In this document: positions 1 to 6,523 of the stretch, one piece after another
How the letters are laid out: the number at the start of each line of letters is the position of its first letter
Numbering within the stretch: the stretch's first letter is position 1
Assembly (NCBI GenBank): GCA_023441105.1
Contig: JAEZQX010000342.1
Span: forward strand, 1 to 8,518
DNA length: 8,518 nt
Source of the DNA: Pseudomonadota bacterium
Lineage (GTDB): Bacteria; Pseudomonadota; Gammaproteobacteria; Burkholderiales; Burkholderiaceae
Direction: 5' to 3'
Translations under genes and position numbers: made by a program
Notes under the pieces: generated by a model
Seen by the model: the letters and a program-made list of their open reading frames with translations, nothing else
Database searches by the model: none
Told to the model about the DNA's origin: nothing

Positions 1-540
1 CTGCCGCCGAAGTCGAAGGCGGCGGCCGAGCCGATGGACATGAAGCCGTCGCCGGGGCTGCGCATCGTCGGCAAGTACCCGCCCACGCTCAAAGGTCGCA
101 TGGTCGGCATACTCGTCAGCGACGGCGCCGACGGCACGCTGGTCGAGGCCATCAAGACAGCGGTGGAGGGCGAAGGCGCCAGGGTGAAGATCGTGGCGCC
201 GAAGGTCGGCGGCGTCATCCTCGCCGACGGCAGCAAGATGGCGGCGGACGGGCAGCTGCAGGGCTCGCCGTCGGTCCTCTTCGACGCGGTCGCGCTGGTC
301 CTGTCGCGGGACGGCTGCGCCGCGCTGCTCAACGAAAGCGCGGCCATCGACTTCGCCAGCTTTGCTTTCGCCCACCTGAAGGCGATCGGCTTCACCGCGG
401 AGTCCAAGCCGCTGCTCGACAAGGCCGGCGTCGTGCCCGATGCCGGCATCGTCGACCTGTCGGCGGGGCCCGCCGGCTTCCTGGCGCCGGCATGCACGCG
501 CCAGTGGGATCGCGAGCCGAAGGTCCGGATGCTGGCCTGA
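1..540 (+). CDS. katE: Large-subunit catalase, C-terminal part (5' end outside window)
   Basis: The reading frame is open from base 1 and ends with TGA at 538-540, leaving 179 residues of a protein whose start lies upstream. The visible part matches the C-terminal, flavodoxin/DJ-1-like domain that distinguishes large-subunit (HPII-type) haem catalases from the small ones. After a linker, a short strand reaches GRMVGILVSDGADG. This is followed by an alternating beta-alpha pattern, the GGVILADGSKMAADGQL segment, a hydrophobic strand with FDAVALVLS, and DFASFAFAHLKAIGF. The haem-binding and catalytic residues of catalase are in the missing N-terminal part, so activity cannot be judged here. The enzyme family converts hydrogen peroxide to water and oxygen in the cytoplasm. 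It converges with the LysR gene (52 bp between stops) and is probably not functionally linked to the transporter cluster. The family call is firm; the symbol is by analogy. Confidence 0.88.
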   Translation: MPPKSKAAAEPMDMKPSPGLRIVGKYPPTLKGRMVGILVSDGADGTLVEAIKTAVEGEGARVKIVAPKVGGVILADGSKMAADGQLQGSPSVLFDAVALVLSRDGCAALLNESAAIDFASFAFAHLKAIGFTAESKPLLDKAGVVPDAGIVDLSAGPAGFLAPACTRQWDREPKVRMLA

Positions 541-552
541 GGAACCGCCGGA

Positions 553-585
553 CGTCGCCGCATCGCCGCCGCGCGAGCGGCGACG
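553..585. terminator. GC-rich hairpin between convergent genes, possible terminator
   Basis: The 52-bp gap between the stop codons of the catalase and LysR genes contains a perfect 7-bp stem, TCGCCGC at 563-569 with GCGGCGA at 577-583, around a 7-nt loop. An alternative pairing uses CGTCGCC at 553-559 with GGCGACG at 579-585. Its position between convergent genes suits a bidirectional terminator. There is no T tract on either side, so an intrinsic terminator is only a possibility, and such stems arise easily in GC-rich DNA. Confidence 0.25.
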
Positions 586-592
586 CGGCCCG

Positions 593-1480
593 TCAGGGGT
601 GAAAGTGTTCGTCGAGGAAATCGAGGAACGCCCGAACCCGTGGCGCCAGGTTCTGCCGATGGGGGTAGAGCACGTACATCAGGTCATCCACGGGATCGCG
701 GTACTCGGCCAGCAGCTCGATCAGCCGGCCGTCCCTGACATCGTGGCCGATGTGGAACTCGGCCAGCCGCACCACGCCCAGCCCTTCGATCGCCAGGGTG
801 CGCAGCAGCTCGCCCTGGTCGGCGCCGACGTAGCTCGGGATGTCGATGGTCTTGAAGGCGCCGTTCTGCCGGAATCCCCAGGAGTTCCAGTTGGTGCGCA
901 CGGTGAAGTTCAGGCAGTGATGGGCTCGCAATTCCTCGGGCAACGTCGGCGCGCCGTGCTTGCGAACGTACGCGGGTGCCGCCGCGATCAGCCAGCGGCG
1001 GCGGGCGATCGGCCGCGCGATCAACGGCAGCTCCTTCGGATGCCCGCTGTGGATGGCGACGTCGATGCCTTCCCTGAGGAAGTCGCCGCGCGCCGTGCCG
1101 AGGATGAACTCCATGCGCAGCCGCGGATGCCGCTCGAGGAACTGCGGCAGTAGCGGGGCCAGCACGTACTTCGCGAAGGTCAGCGGCGTGTGGACGTGGA
1201 GCACGCCGGTGACATCGTGGTCGGTCGCGGCCACCGCATTCTCCGCCTCCGTCATGGCCTCGACGACGCGGGCGCCATGTTCCCGAAAACGTTCGCCTTC
1301 CTGCGTCAAGCGGATGGCGCCGCCGATCCGATCGAACAGGCGGGCGCCAAGCCGCGCCTCCAGGCGCGCCACCAGCTTGCTGACGGCAGACGGCGACATC
1401 GCCAGCGCTCGCGCGGCGCCGGAGAAACTGCCGGCCTCGATCACGCGCAGGAACACCGTCAATTCGTCGAATCGATCCAT
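593..1480 (-). CDS. LysR-family transcriptional regulator
   Basis: This 295-residue protein has the usual LysR length and layout. Residues 1-60 form the winged helix-turn-helix, with the typical FLRVIEAGSFSGAARAL, then SPSAVSKLVARLEARLGARLF, then RLTQEG. A linker helix follows at about 62-88. From about residue 92 to 292 lies the periplasmic-binding-protein-like effector domain, with the family pattern LLPQFLERHPRLRMEF and FLREGIDVAIHSG. It resembles the CrgA/DsdC-like branch of the family. The regulator is transcribed away from the transporter operon, 220 bp from its first gene, which is the classic arrangement for a LysR regulator and its target. It probably controls the operon in response to the imported compound and represses itself, but both are inference. 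The ATG at 1480 matches the normal family N-terminus; I see no good Shine-Dalgarno sequence, because a palindrome occupies the space just upstream. The effector is unknown. Confidence 0.93.
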   Translation of the reverse strand: MDRFDELTVFLRVIEAGSFSGAARALAMSPSAVSKLVARLEARLGARLFDRIGGAIRLTQEGERFREHGARVVEAMTEAENAVAATDHDVTGVLHVHTPLTFAKYVLAPLLPQFLERHPRLRMEFILGTARGDFLREGIDVAIHSGHPKELPLIARPIARRRWLIAAAPAYVRKHGAPTLPEELRAHHCLNFTVRTNWNSWGFRQNGAFKTIDIPSYVGADQGELLRTLAIEGLGVVRLAEFHIGHDVRDGRLIELLAEYRDPVDDLMYVLYPHRQNLAPRVRAFLDFLDEHFHP

Positions 1481-1484
1481 GTGC

Positions 1485-1501
1485 TGTGAAGTTACTTCAC
1501 A
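1485..1501. promoter_or_regulatory. Perfect 17-bp palindrome, candidate LysR operator
   Basis: TGTGAAG at 1485-1491 and CTTCACA at 1495-1501 are exact reverse complements around a 3-bp spacer. The site includes the T-N11-A pattern expected of LysR-type binding boxes (T at 1487, A at 1499). It lies four bases upstream of the regulator's start codon, so bound protein would block the regulator's own transcript, which fits autorepression. It is about 200 bp from the binding-protein gene, so control of the operon from this site alone would need a promoter close to it or an additional site. The sequence symmetry is certain; the binding partner is inferred. Confidence 0.55.
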
Positions 1502-1587
1502 CCCCTTGTGACGGTCGAGCTATTGCCGCGAATCGAACCGCGTGTCCAGAATCCGCCCCAAGGCGAGGCCGGGTTCCAGGGCAGAAC

Positions 1588-1593
1588 TATAGT
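1588..1593 (+). promoter_or_regulatory. Possible -10 box for the transporter operon
   Basis: TATAGT matches the sigma-70 -10 consensus at five of six positions and stands out in an otherwise GC-rich stretch. No good -35 hexamer lies 16-18 bp upstream, so the promoter would be weak or activator-dependent, as is usual for LysR targets. Transcription would start near 1600, giving a leader of about 100 nt. It sits in a palindrome, so it reads the same on the other strand. Confidence 0.25.
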
Positions 1594-1700
1594 GCAGTCC
1601 GACCAACCGGCCCCCGCCCGCCCCGAGCGGTTCCACCGGCCGCTCCGCCAGATGAACCAGGCACGTACAAGCATGCCGCCGGTGGCGGTGGAGGAGACAC

Positions 1701-2885
1701 ATGAAGGTTCGAGCACCAGCCCTGCTGGCGGGCATTCTCGTCGGCGCGACCCTCTCCCTGCTCGGCAGCGCAGCCGTCGCCCAGCCCATCAAGATCGGCT
1801 GGCTTTCCTCGCTGACCGGCCCGTTGTCCTCGGCGGCGCTGGCCGAGAACGAAGGGGTGCAGCTGGCGGTCGAGGAAGTCAACGCCGCCGGCGGAATCCT
1901 CGGCCGCAAGATCGAGCTGTTGACCCGCGACACGGCCGGCGATCCCACCAAGGCGGTCAACTTCGCCCAGCAGCTCGCCTTCAGCGACAAGGTCCACTTC
2001 GTCATCGGCCCGGTCAATTCCGGCGAAGGCCTCGCCACCACGCCGATCCTGGCGCGCGCCGGCATACCGAACCTGGTCATCGGCTCGATCGACCAGCTGA
2101 CCGACCCGAAGAAGTATCCGCGTGCCTTCCGGGTCATCAACACCAACATGCAGTGGATCAGCTCGGCCAACGACTATGCGCTGAAGACGCTCAAGCGCAG
2201 CAAGGTCGCCGTCATCGGCGACACCACCGGCTACGGCACCTCCAGCGCCAAGACCGCGCAGGAGCTGCTCGAGAAGGCCGGCGTCAAGCCGGTCTACAGC
2301 GTGCTGATCGATCCCAACAAGACCGACCTGACGGACGAGATGTCGAAGGCGAAGGCAGCCGGCGCCGACGTCATCATGCCCTGGTCGGCCGCCACCGGCC
2401 TGCAGGCGCGCCTGCTGAACGCGCGCGGCGACATGGGTTGGGACGTGCCGGTGGTGGGCCATCCTGCCCTCATGGCGTCCCAGATCCGCGCCCTGCTGAA
2501 CAAGCCGCAATACTGGGAGAACACCTTTGCCGCCGGCTACGTCAGCACGACCTACGACGCATCCGGCAAGCTGCCGCCCCGCACCGCGGCGCTGGTCGAC
2601 AAGATGCGCCCGCGCCTCGGCGACAAGGCGGAGTTGGACATCCTGTTCTGGTGGGTCGCGATGGGCTACGACTGCGTCAAGATCATCGAGCATGCCGTCA
2701 AGGCCGCCGGCTCGACCGATCCGGCTGCCGTGCAGAAGGCCCTCGAGGAAACCTCGCGCTATGAAGGCATCTACGCCACCTACAGCTGGGGACCGGAGCA
2801 GCGCAACGGCTTTCCCGACGACAACATGGCGGTGAACGTCGCCAACACGTTCAAGGACGGCAGCTTCAAGATGGCGCCACGCTGA
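1701..2885 (+). CDS. ABC transporter substrate-binding protein, branched-chain amino acid type
   Basis: This 394-residue protein is the periplasmic ligand receptor of the importer encoded downstream. It starts with a Sec signal peptide: MKVR, a hydrophobic stretch to about residue 23, and a probable signal peptidase I site after SAAVA (residue 27). The mature part has the two-lobed Leu/Ile/Val-binding-protein fold (Peripla_BP_6). Landmarks are IKIGWLSSLTGPLSS (30-44), VNAAGGILGRKIELLTRD, a GPVNSGEG loop near 103-110, FRVINTN (143-149), VAVIGDTTGYGTSS (169-182) and a long C-terminal helical part ending in KDGSFKMAPR. The ATG is preceded by a good Shine-Dalgarno sequence, GGAGGA at 1690-1695, 5 nt from the start. 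It is the first gene of the operon and is followed after 5 nt by livH. Family members bind amino acids, amides, aromatic acids and other organic acids; the ligand here cannot be deduced. Confidence 0.94.
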   Translation: MKVRAPALLAGILVGATLSLLGSAAVAQPIKIGWLSSLTGPLSSAALAENEGVQLAVEEVNAAGGILGRKIELLTRDTAGDPTKAVNFAQQLAFSDKVHFVIGPVNSGEGLATTPILARAGIPNLVIGSIDQLTDPKKYPRAFRVINTNMQWISSANDYALKTLKRSKVAVIGDTTGYGTSSAKTAQELLEKAGVKPVYSVLIDPNKTDLTDEMSKAKAAGADVIMPWSAATGLQARLLNARGDMGWDVPVVGHPALMASQIRALLNKPQYWENTFAAGYVSTTYDASGKLPPRTAALVDKMRPRLGDKAELDILFWWVAMGYDCVKIIEHAVKAAGSTDPAAVQKALEETSRYEGIYATYSWGPEQRNGFPDDNMAVNVANTFKDGSFKMAPR

Positions 2886-2890
2886 TCCTC

Positions 2891-3751
2891 ATGTGGTCCG
2901 TCCTGGTCTCCGGCCTCGCGACCGGCGCGCTGTTCGCCGCCACCGCGCTGGTCTACAACGTGATGTTCTCCACCTCCAAGGTGCTGTCGATCACGACCGG
3001 CCACCTCGCCATGCTGGGCGGCGTGTTCGGCGCCTACTTCATCACCGGCCTGGGGCTGCCGTGGATCGTGGGGCTCGCCGGCGCCGTGGCGGTGGGCGCG
3101 GCCTTCGGCTGGCTGACTGATATCCTGGCGATCCGCCGGGTGCTGGCGCGCAGCGACGAGCACCTCTGGCTGCTCAGCACGCTGGCCCTGGCGACCATGG
3201 TCCAGCAGGCGGTCGGCCTGTGGTGGGGCACCGAACCGAGGCCCTTCCCGCGGCTGATCCCGCAGGACTTCAGCGCCGGCATCGGCGACCAGAAGTTCTG
3301 GCTGCCGATCGCCGTTGCCATCGTCATGGCGCTGGGCCTGGAGCTGTTCTATCGCCGCACCATGTACGGCAAGCTGTTCCTCGCCATGTCGGAGGACGCC
3401 TTCGCCGCCCGCGCGCGCGGGGTGCCGACCGACCGCATCCGCTCGCTGTCCTACGTGATCGCCGGCGCCATGGGCGCGCTGGCGGGCTTCGCCGCCGGCC
3501 AGCTGACCTTCGCCTACTTCGCCCTGGGCCTCACGCTGACGCTCAACGGCTTCATCGCCCTCGCCGTCGGCGGCCTGGGCAGCAACCTCGGCGCCCTGAT
3601 CGGCGGCGCGGCGCTCGGGCTGCTCAACGCCTACTCCAGCTACTTCGTCGGCGGCGAGTTCCAGCAGACGATCTCGGTGGGCCTGCTGATGCTGGTCCTG
3701 CTGCTGAAGCCCGAGGGCCTGCTCGGCTCCCGGACCATCCGGCCGGTATGA
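2891..3751 (+). CDS. livH: Branched-chain amino acid-type ABC transporter permease LivH
   Basis: This 286-residue inner-membrane protein is the first of two permease subunits of the importer. It is almost entirely hydrophobic with about eight membrane segments. It shows LivH-type landmarks: LVYNVMFSTSKVLSITTGHLA near the N-terminus (about 21-40); the cytoplasmic loop ARARGVPTDRIRSLSYVI, which is the EAA-like coupling segment contacting the ATPases; AVGGLGSNLGALIGG; and the family ending LLLKPEGLLG. The length is normal. The ATG lies 5 nt after the stop of the binding-protein gene and has no Shine-Dalgarno sequence, so translation is probably coupled to the upstream gene. The partner permease LivM follows after 13 nt. 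The family is certain, the substrate unknown. Confidence 0.93.
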   Translation: MWSVLVSGLATGALFAATALVYNVMFSTSKVLSITTGHLAMLGGVFGAYFITGLGLPWIVGLAGAVAVGAAFGWLTDILAIRRVLARSDEHLWLLSTLALATMVQQAVGLWWGTEPRPFPRLIPQDFSAGIGDQKFWLPIAVAIVMALGLELFYRRTMYGKLFLAMSEDAFAARARGVPTDRIRSLSYVIAGAMGALAGFAAGQLTFAYFALGLTLTLNGFIALAVGGLGSNLGALIGGAALGLLNAYSSYFVGGEFQQTISVGLLMLVLLLKPEGLLGSRTIRPV

Positions 3752-3754
3752 AGC

Positions 3755-3759
3755 GGAGG
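3755..3759 (+). promoter_or_regulatory. Shine-Dalgarno sequence that supports the GTG start of livM
   Basis: GGAGG lies 5 nt before the GTG at 3765 and just after the stop codon of livH. No ATG in the right frame is nearby, so this site decides the GTG as the start of livM. Confidence 0.7.
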
Positions 3760-3764
3760 CGCGG

Positions 3765-4754
3765 GTGAGGAAGGCGGCAGCATTGGTCGTGGCAGGCGCA
3801 CTCGCGATCAGCTTCCCGTGGTGGGCCGGCGACCAGTACCAGTTGCACCTGGCCGCCTTGATCGCCGTGTTCTGGGTGTTGATCGGCGGATTGAACCTGG
3901 TCGTGGGCTACACCGGTCAGCTGTCGATCGGGCACGTGGGGCTGCTCGCGCTCGGCGCCTACACCTTCTCCATCCTCGCCGGCACCCTCGGCTTGCATCC
4001 GACGCTCGCGACCGTGGCGGCCGGGGCGCTGTGCGGGCTCTTCGGGCTCCTGCTCGGCCTGCCTTCCCTGCGCCTGCCCGGCTTCTACTTCGCGATGGCG
4101 ACGATGGCTGTCGCGCTCATCGTCGGCGAGCTGATCATGGCCAACGACGAGTTGACCGGCGGCGGCATCGGCTTGCCGGCGCCGGCGTTTCCCGCGCCGT
4201 TCGACACGCCGGCCGGGTTCTACTACCTCGTGCTGGCGCTGGCGGTCCTGGTCACCTGGCTCACCTGGAACGTCGCCCGGCGGACCTGGGGTCGCGGCCT
4301 GGTCGCCATCCGCGACCAGACGGTCACGGCGCAGGCGGTCGGGGTGCCGGTGTTCCGGGCCAAGCTGAAGGTGTTCGTCTTCAGCGGCATCACCGCCGGG
4401 GTCGCGGGGGCGGTATTTGCCTCCCTGCAGAGCTACATCACCCCCGACACCTTCGTCTTCGAGCTCAGCCTGTTCTTCTTCGTCTGCATCATCATCGGCG
4501 GCCGCGGCAGCATCGTCGGGCCGCTGATCGGTACGGTGATCCTGACGGCGCTGCCGGAACTGGTGGCGCCGCTGGCCAAGCTCGGCAATTTCTTCTACGG
4601 GCTCCTGTTGCTGGCGGTGGTCCTGCTGGTGCCGGAAGGAATCGGCCGCGTCTTCGAAGTCATCGCCGAGCGCCTGCGCCCCCGTCGCATCGCCAGCGTG
4701 CCGGTATCGCCGGACCTGCCGCGGCTGGCGCGTGCCCTGCGGGCGCAGCGATGA
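3765..4754 (+). CDS. livM: Branched-chain amino acid-type ABC transporter permease LivM
   Basis: This 329-residue protein is the second permease subunit. After a hydrophobic N-terminal segment it has the LivM hallmark GYTGQLSIGHVGLLALGAY (about 48-66), then LPSLRLPGFYFAMATMA, the coupling loop RDQTVTAQAVGVPVFRAKLK, and GGRGSIVGPLIGT. It ends its membrane part with VPEGIGR. About 30 polar, Arg- and Pro-rich residues follow, a slightly longer tail than usual. It pairs with LivH to form the translocation channel in the inner membrane. Translation starts at GTG with a good Shine-Dalgarno sequence. The TGA overlaps the ATG of livG in an ATGA arrangement, which points to translational coupling and roughly equal output of the two subunits. 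Confidence 0.93.
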   Translation: MRKAAALVVAGALAISFPWWAGDQYQLHLAALIAVFWVLIGGLNLVVGYTGQLSIGHVGLLALGAYTFSILAGTLGLHPTLATVAAGALCGLFGLLLGLPSLRLPGFYFAMATMAVALIVGELIMANDELTGGGIGLPAPAFPAPFDTPAGFYYLVLALAVLVTWLTWNVARRTWGRGLVAIRDQTVTAQAVGVPVFRAKLKVFVFSGITAGVAGAVFASLQSYITPDTFVFELSLFFFVCIIIGGRGSIVGPLIGTVILTALPELVAPLAKLGNFFYGLLLLAVVLLVPEGIGRVFEVIAERLRPRRIASVPVSPDLPRLARALRAQR

Positions 4755-5617
4755 AGGCCGGCCGGGCGGCACTCGAGGCCGACGCCGCCGCTGTCGCGAC
4801 GGCCGCCGCGCCACCCGCTGTGCCGGCGAGCCTGCCGCAGAACCCGGCGACCGACGACGATCGCAACCAGCTGGTTGCCGCCCGGGTGACCAAGCGATTC
4901 GGCGGCCTGACCGCGCTCGACGACGTCTCGCTGAGCCTGCGGCCCGGCGAGATCCACGGCCTCATCGGCCCCAACGGCAGCGGCAAGACGACGATGCTGA
5001 ACCTGCTGTCGGGCTACTACGAACCCTCTGGCGGTGCGATCCGCTATCTCGGCCACGAGCTCGGCAAGGCGACGGTGCAGCGGCGGGCCTCGCTCGGCAT
5101 CGCGCGCACCTTCCAGAAGCCGCGGCTGCTCGGCGCCCTGACGGTGCTCGACAACGCCATGCTCGGCGGCTGGATCCACGACCGGTCCGGCTTCGTCGCC
5201 ACGCTCTTCGGCCTGCCCTCGGTTGCTGCAGGCGATCGGGCATTGCGCGAGGCGGCAGCGGAGCTCCTGCACGGCGTCGGCCTCGGCCACGCGATGCATC
5301 GTCGCGCCAATCTCCTGGAGCATGCCGAGCAGCGCTTCCTGGAGATCGCCCGCGGCCTGGCCCTGCGGCCGCGCTTCATCCTCCTCGACGAACCCGCGGG
5401 CGGCCTGACGGCCACGGAGATCGAGCATCTCGGCGGCCTGCTGCACACCGTGCGCGACGCGGGCATCGGCGTGCTGCTGGTCGAGCATCACACCGACTTC
5501 GTGTTTCGCGTCTGCGACCGCGTCACGACGCTCGACGTCGGCAGGATGATCAAGCACGGGACACCGGCCGAAGTGCGCACGGACCCGGAAGTCATCCGCA
5601 TCTACCTGGGGGCCTAG
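4751..5617 (+). CDS. livG: ABC transporter ATP-binding protein LivG
   Basis: This 288-residue protein is one of the two ATPases that drive the importer. The ABC domain starts near residue 41 (LVAARVTKRFGGLTALDDV). Walker A is GPNGSGKT at 73-80, the Q-loop glutamine is Q122 in FQKPRL, Walker B is FILLDEP at 209-215 with catalytic Glu214, and the H-loop histidine is in VEHHTDF (244-250). The signature region, normally LSxGQ, reads LLEHAEQRFLEIARGL from residue 188, so the Ser and Gly of the motif appear replaced by Glu190 and Ala192. The first 40 residues are an Ala/Pro-rich extension that most LivG proteins lack. The ATG overlaps the livM stop by 4 nt and has no strong Shine-Dalgarno sequence, so I favour it through coupling, though a later non-ATG start is possible. 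The protein should pair with LivF on the cytoplasmic side of LivHM. Confidence 0.92.
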   Translation: MKAGRAALEADAAAVATAAAPPAVPASLPQNPATDDDRNQLVAARVTKRFGGLTALDDVSLSLRPGEIHGLIGPNGSGKTTMLNLLSGYYEPSGGAIRYLGHELGKATVQRRASLGIARTFQKPRLLGALTVLDNAMLGGWIHDRSGFVATLFGLPSVAAGDRALREAAAELLHGVGLGHAMHRRANLLEHAEQRFLEIARGLALRPRFILLDEPAGGLTATEIEHLGGLLHTVRDAGIGVLLVEHHTDFVFRVCDRVTTLDVGRMIKHGTPAEVRTDPEVIRIYLGA

Positions 5618-6465
5618 TGGACGGGGCCGGACGCAATCCGCAGGTGCTGTTGCAGGTCGAGGACCTCCACGTCGCCTACGGCAAGGCCGAAGTGGTCCAC
5701 GGTGCATCGTTCGACGTCCGGGCCGGCGAGTTCGTGGTGCTGCTGGGACGCAATGGCGCAGGCAAGAGCACGATGCTGCACGCGATCTCCGGCCTGATAC
5801 CGAAGCGCCGCGGCACCGTCGTCTTCGAGGGGACCGACCTCAGCGCAGCGACACCGCGCCAGATCGTGCAGGCCGGCGTCGTCCAGGTGCTGGAGGGCCA
5901 TCGGGTCTTCCACACCCTGACCGTGGAGGACAACCTCCTGATCGGCACCTACGCCCGCCATCCGCGCGGCGACCGCAGCCGCCTCGATGCGATCTACGCG
6001 CTCTTCCCCGAGCTCGCGGATCGCCGGCAGCAGGCCGCGTCGCGGCTCTCCGGCGGGCAGCAGCAGATCCTTGCCGTCGCGCAGGGCGTGATCGGGGAAC
6101 CCCGCCTGCTGATCATGGACGAGCCCTCGGGCGGCCTCGCGCCGATCGTCATCGACCGGATCCTCGAGGTCGCGTCGCGCCTGTGCGCCGACGGCCTTGC
6201 CATCCTGCTGGTCGAGCAGCTGGTGGAGAAGGCACTGCGGCATGCGGACTACGGCTACCTGATCGAGACCGGCCGCATCGCCGCCTCCGCCAACGCCCAG
6301 GCGCTGCGCGAGGGCGACCTGATCGAACGCACCTACCTCGGCCACGGCGCGCCGGGTGAGGTCAACCCCTTGAGCGCCTTCGGCGCTCCCCCCTTGGAAG
6401 GGGGGGCGCCGCCAGCGGCCGGGCAAAGCCCGCTCCGCGGCAGCCGCGGGCCTTCGTCCAATTAA
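5617..6465 (+). CDS. livF: ABC transporter ATP-binding protein LivF, with repeat-derived C-terminus
   Basis: This 282-residue protein is the second ATPase. Motifs are intact: Walker A GRNGAGKST (44-52), the VLEGHRVFHTLTVEDNL segment typical of LivF, signature LSGGQQQ (144-150), Walker B LLIMDEPSGGL (164-174) with catalytic Glu169, and the LLVEQ switch region where LivF has Gln in place of the H-loop His. The family normally ends near IERTYLG (236-242). Here about 40 more residues follow, rich in Gly, Pro, Ala and Ser and encoded by a hairpin-rich repeat up to TAA at 6463-6465. The GTG start shares its G with the TAG of livG. A second in-frame GTG at 5644 would give the more usual MLLQVEDLHVAYG-like N-terminus; the choice between them is open. 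It ends the transporter block; the cyclase-family gene follows after 58 nt. Confidence 0.92.
   Translation: MDGAGRNPQVLLQVEDLHVAYGKAEVVHGASFDVRAGEFVVLLGRNGAGKSTMLHAISGLIPKRRGTVVFEGTDLSAATPRQIVQAGVVQVLEGHRVFHTLTVEDNLLIGTYARHPRGDRSRLDAIYALFPELADRRQQAASRLSGGQQQILAVAQGVIGEPRLLIMDEPSGGLAPIVIDRILEVASRLCADGLAILLVEQLVEKALRHADYGYLIETGRIAASANAQALREGDLIERTYLGHGAPGEVNPLSAFGAPPLEGGAPPAAGQSPLRGSRGPSSN
6367..6459. repeat. Hairpin-rich, intergenic-type repeat element within the 3' end of livF
   Basis: This stretch of about 93 bp contains four stem-loops. GAGCGCC at 6372-6378 pairs with GGCGCTC at 6382-6388. A competing hairpin pairs GGCGC-T-CCCCCC (6382-6393, T bulged) with GGGGGGCGCC (6401-6410), or the same arms shifted by one base in the seven-G run. 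CGGGC at 6420-6424 pairs with GCCCG at 6428-6432. CCGCGG occurs at 6435-6440 and again at 6444-6449. A C-run hairpin followed by a GGCCGGGCAAAGCCCGCTCC block is a type of dispersed intergenic element I recall from Burkholderiales genomes. Only one copy lies in this window, so the repeat nature rests on recollection. Boundaries are approximate. Confidence 0.6.
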
Positions 6466-6502
6466 TGCGACGTGGTGTCCACGCGCCGTAGACAAGTCGC
6501 AT
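6465..6502 (+). other. Two alternative stem-loops between livF and the cyclase-family gene
   Basis: ATGCGAC at 6465-6471 is an exact reverse complement of GTCGCAT at 6496-6502. Inside and overlapping it, GCG-A-CGTGG (6467-6475, A bulged) pairs with CCACGCGC (6479-6486) around a 3-nt loop. The two structures exclude each other because both use 6467-6471. They lie just after the livF stop and before the Shine-Dalgarno sequence of the next gene. No T tract follows, so this is not a standard terminator; it could affect mRNA processing or stability. Confidence 0.35.
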
Positions 6503-6523
6503 GACACAGACCAGGAGCGTGAC

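Larger units (their letters stand above)
1481..1700. promoter_or_regulatory. Divergent intergenic region between the LysR gene and the transporter operon
   Basis: These 220 bp separate the two divergent genes and should hold both promoters. The end next to the LysR gene carries a perfect dyad at 1485-1501. The middle has an 8-bp palindrome, ACTATAGT, at 1586-1593, whose TATAGT could serve as a -10 box in either direction. Further on, GAGCGG at 1625-1630 can pair with CCGCTC at 1640-1645 across a 9-nt loop in the likely leader of the operon transcript. I found no convincing promoter for the LysR gene and no short coding frame that looks real. Confidence 0.6.

Noticed and set aside
1..540. Catalase as a working part of the cluster
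   Set aside because: It converges with the LysR gene, lies outside the divergent unit and has a general stress role; nothing links it to the transporter.
553..585. Strong intrinsic terminator between the catalase and LysR genes
   Set aside because: There is no T tract on either strand; kept only as a low-confidence hairpin.
440..1153. Forward frame of 237 codons across the catalase end and opposite the LysR gene
   Set aside because: It is a shadow of two real genes in other frames, with no motif of its own.
1508..2764. Forward frame of 418 codons overlapping the binding-protein gene
   Set aside because: It is an Arg/Gly/His-rich shifted reading of the binding-protein gene, which itself has a signal peptide, a Shine-Dalgarno sequence and clear homology.
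3624..4814. Antisense frame of 396 codons opposite livM
   Set aside because: Very rich in Arg, Gln, Asp and Gly, typical of the mirror of a hydrophobic membrane-protein gene; no motif and no ribosome site.
6340..6465. Frameshift in livF as the cause of its long tail
   Set aside because: The conserved part is intact to IERTYLG and the tail coincides with the structured repeat, so element insertion explains it better than a frameshift.
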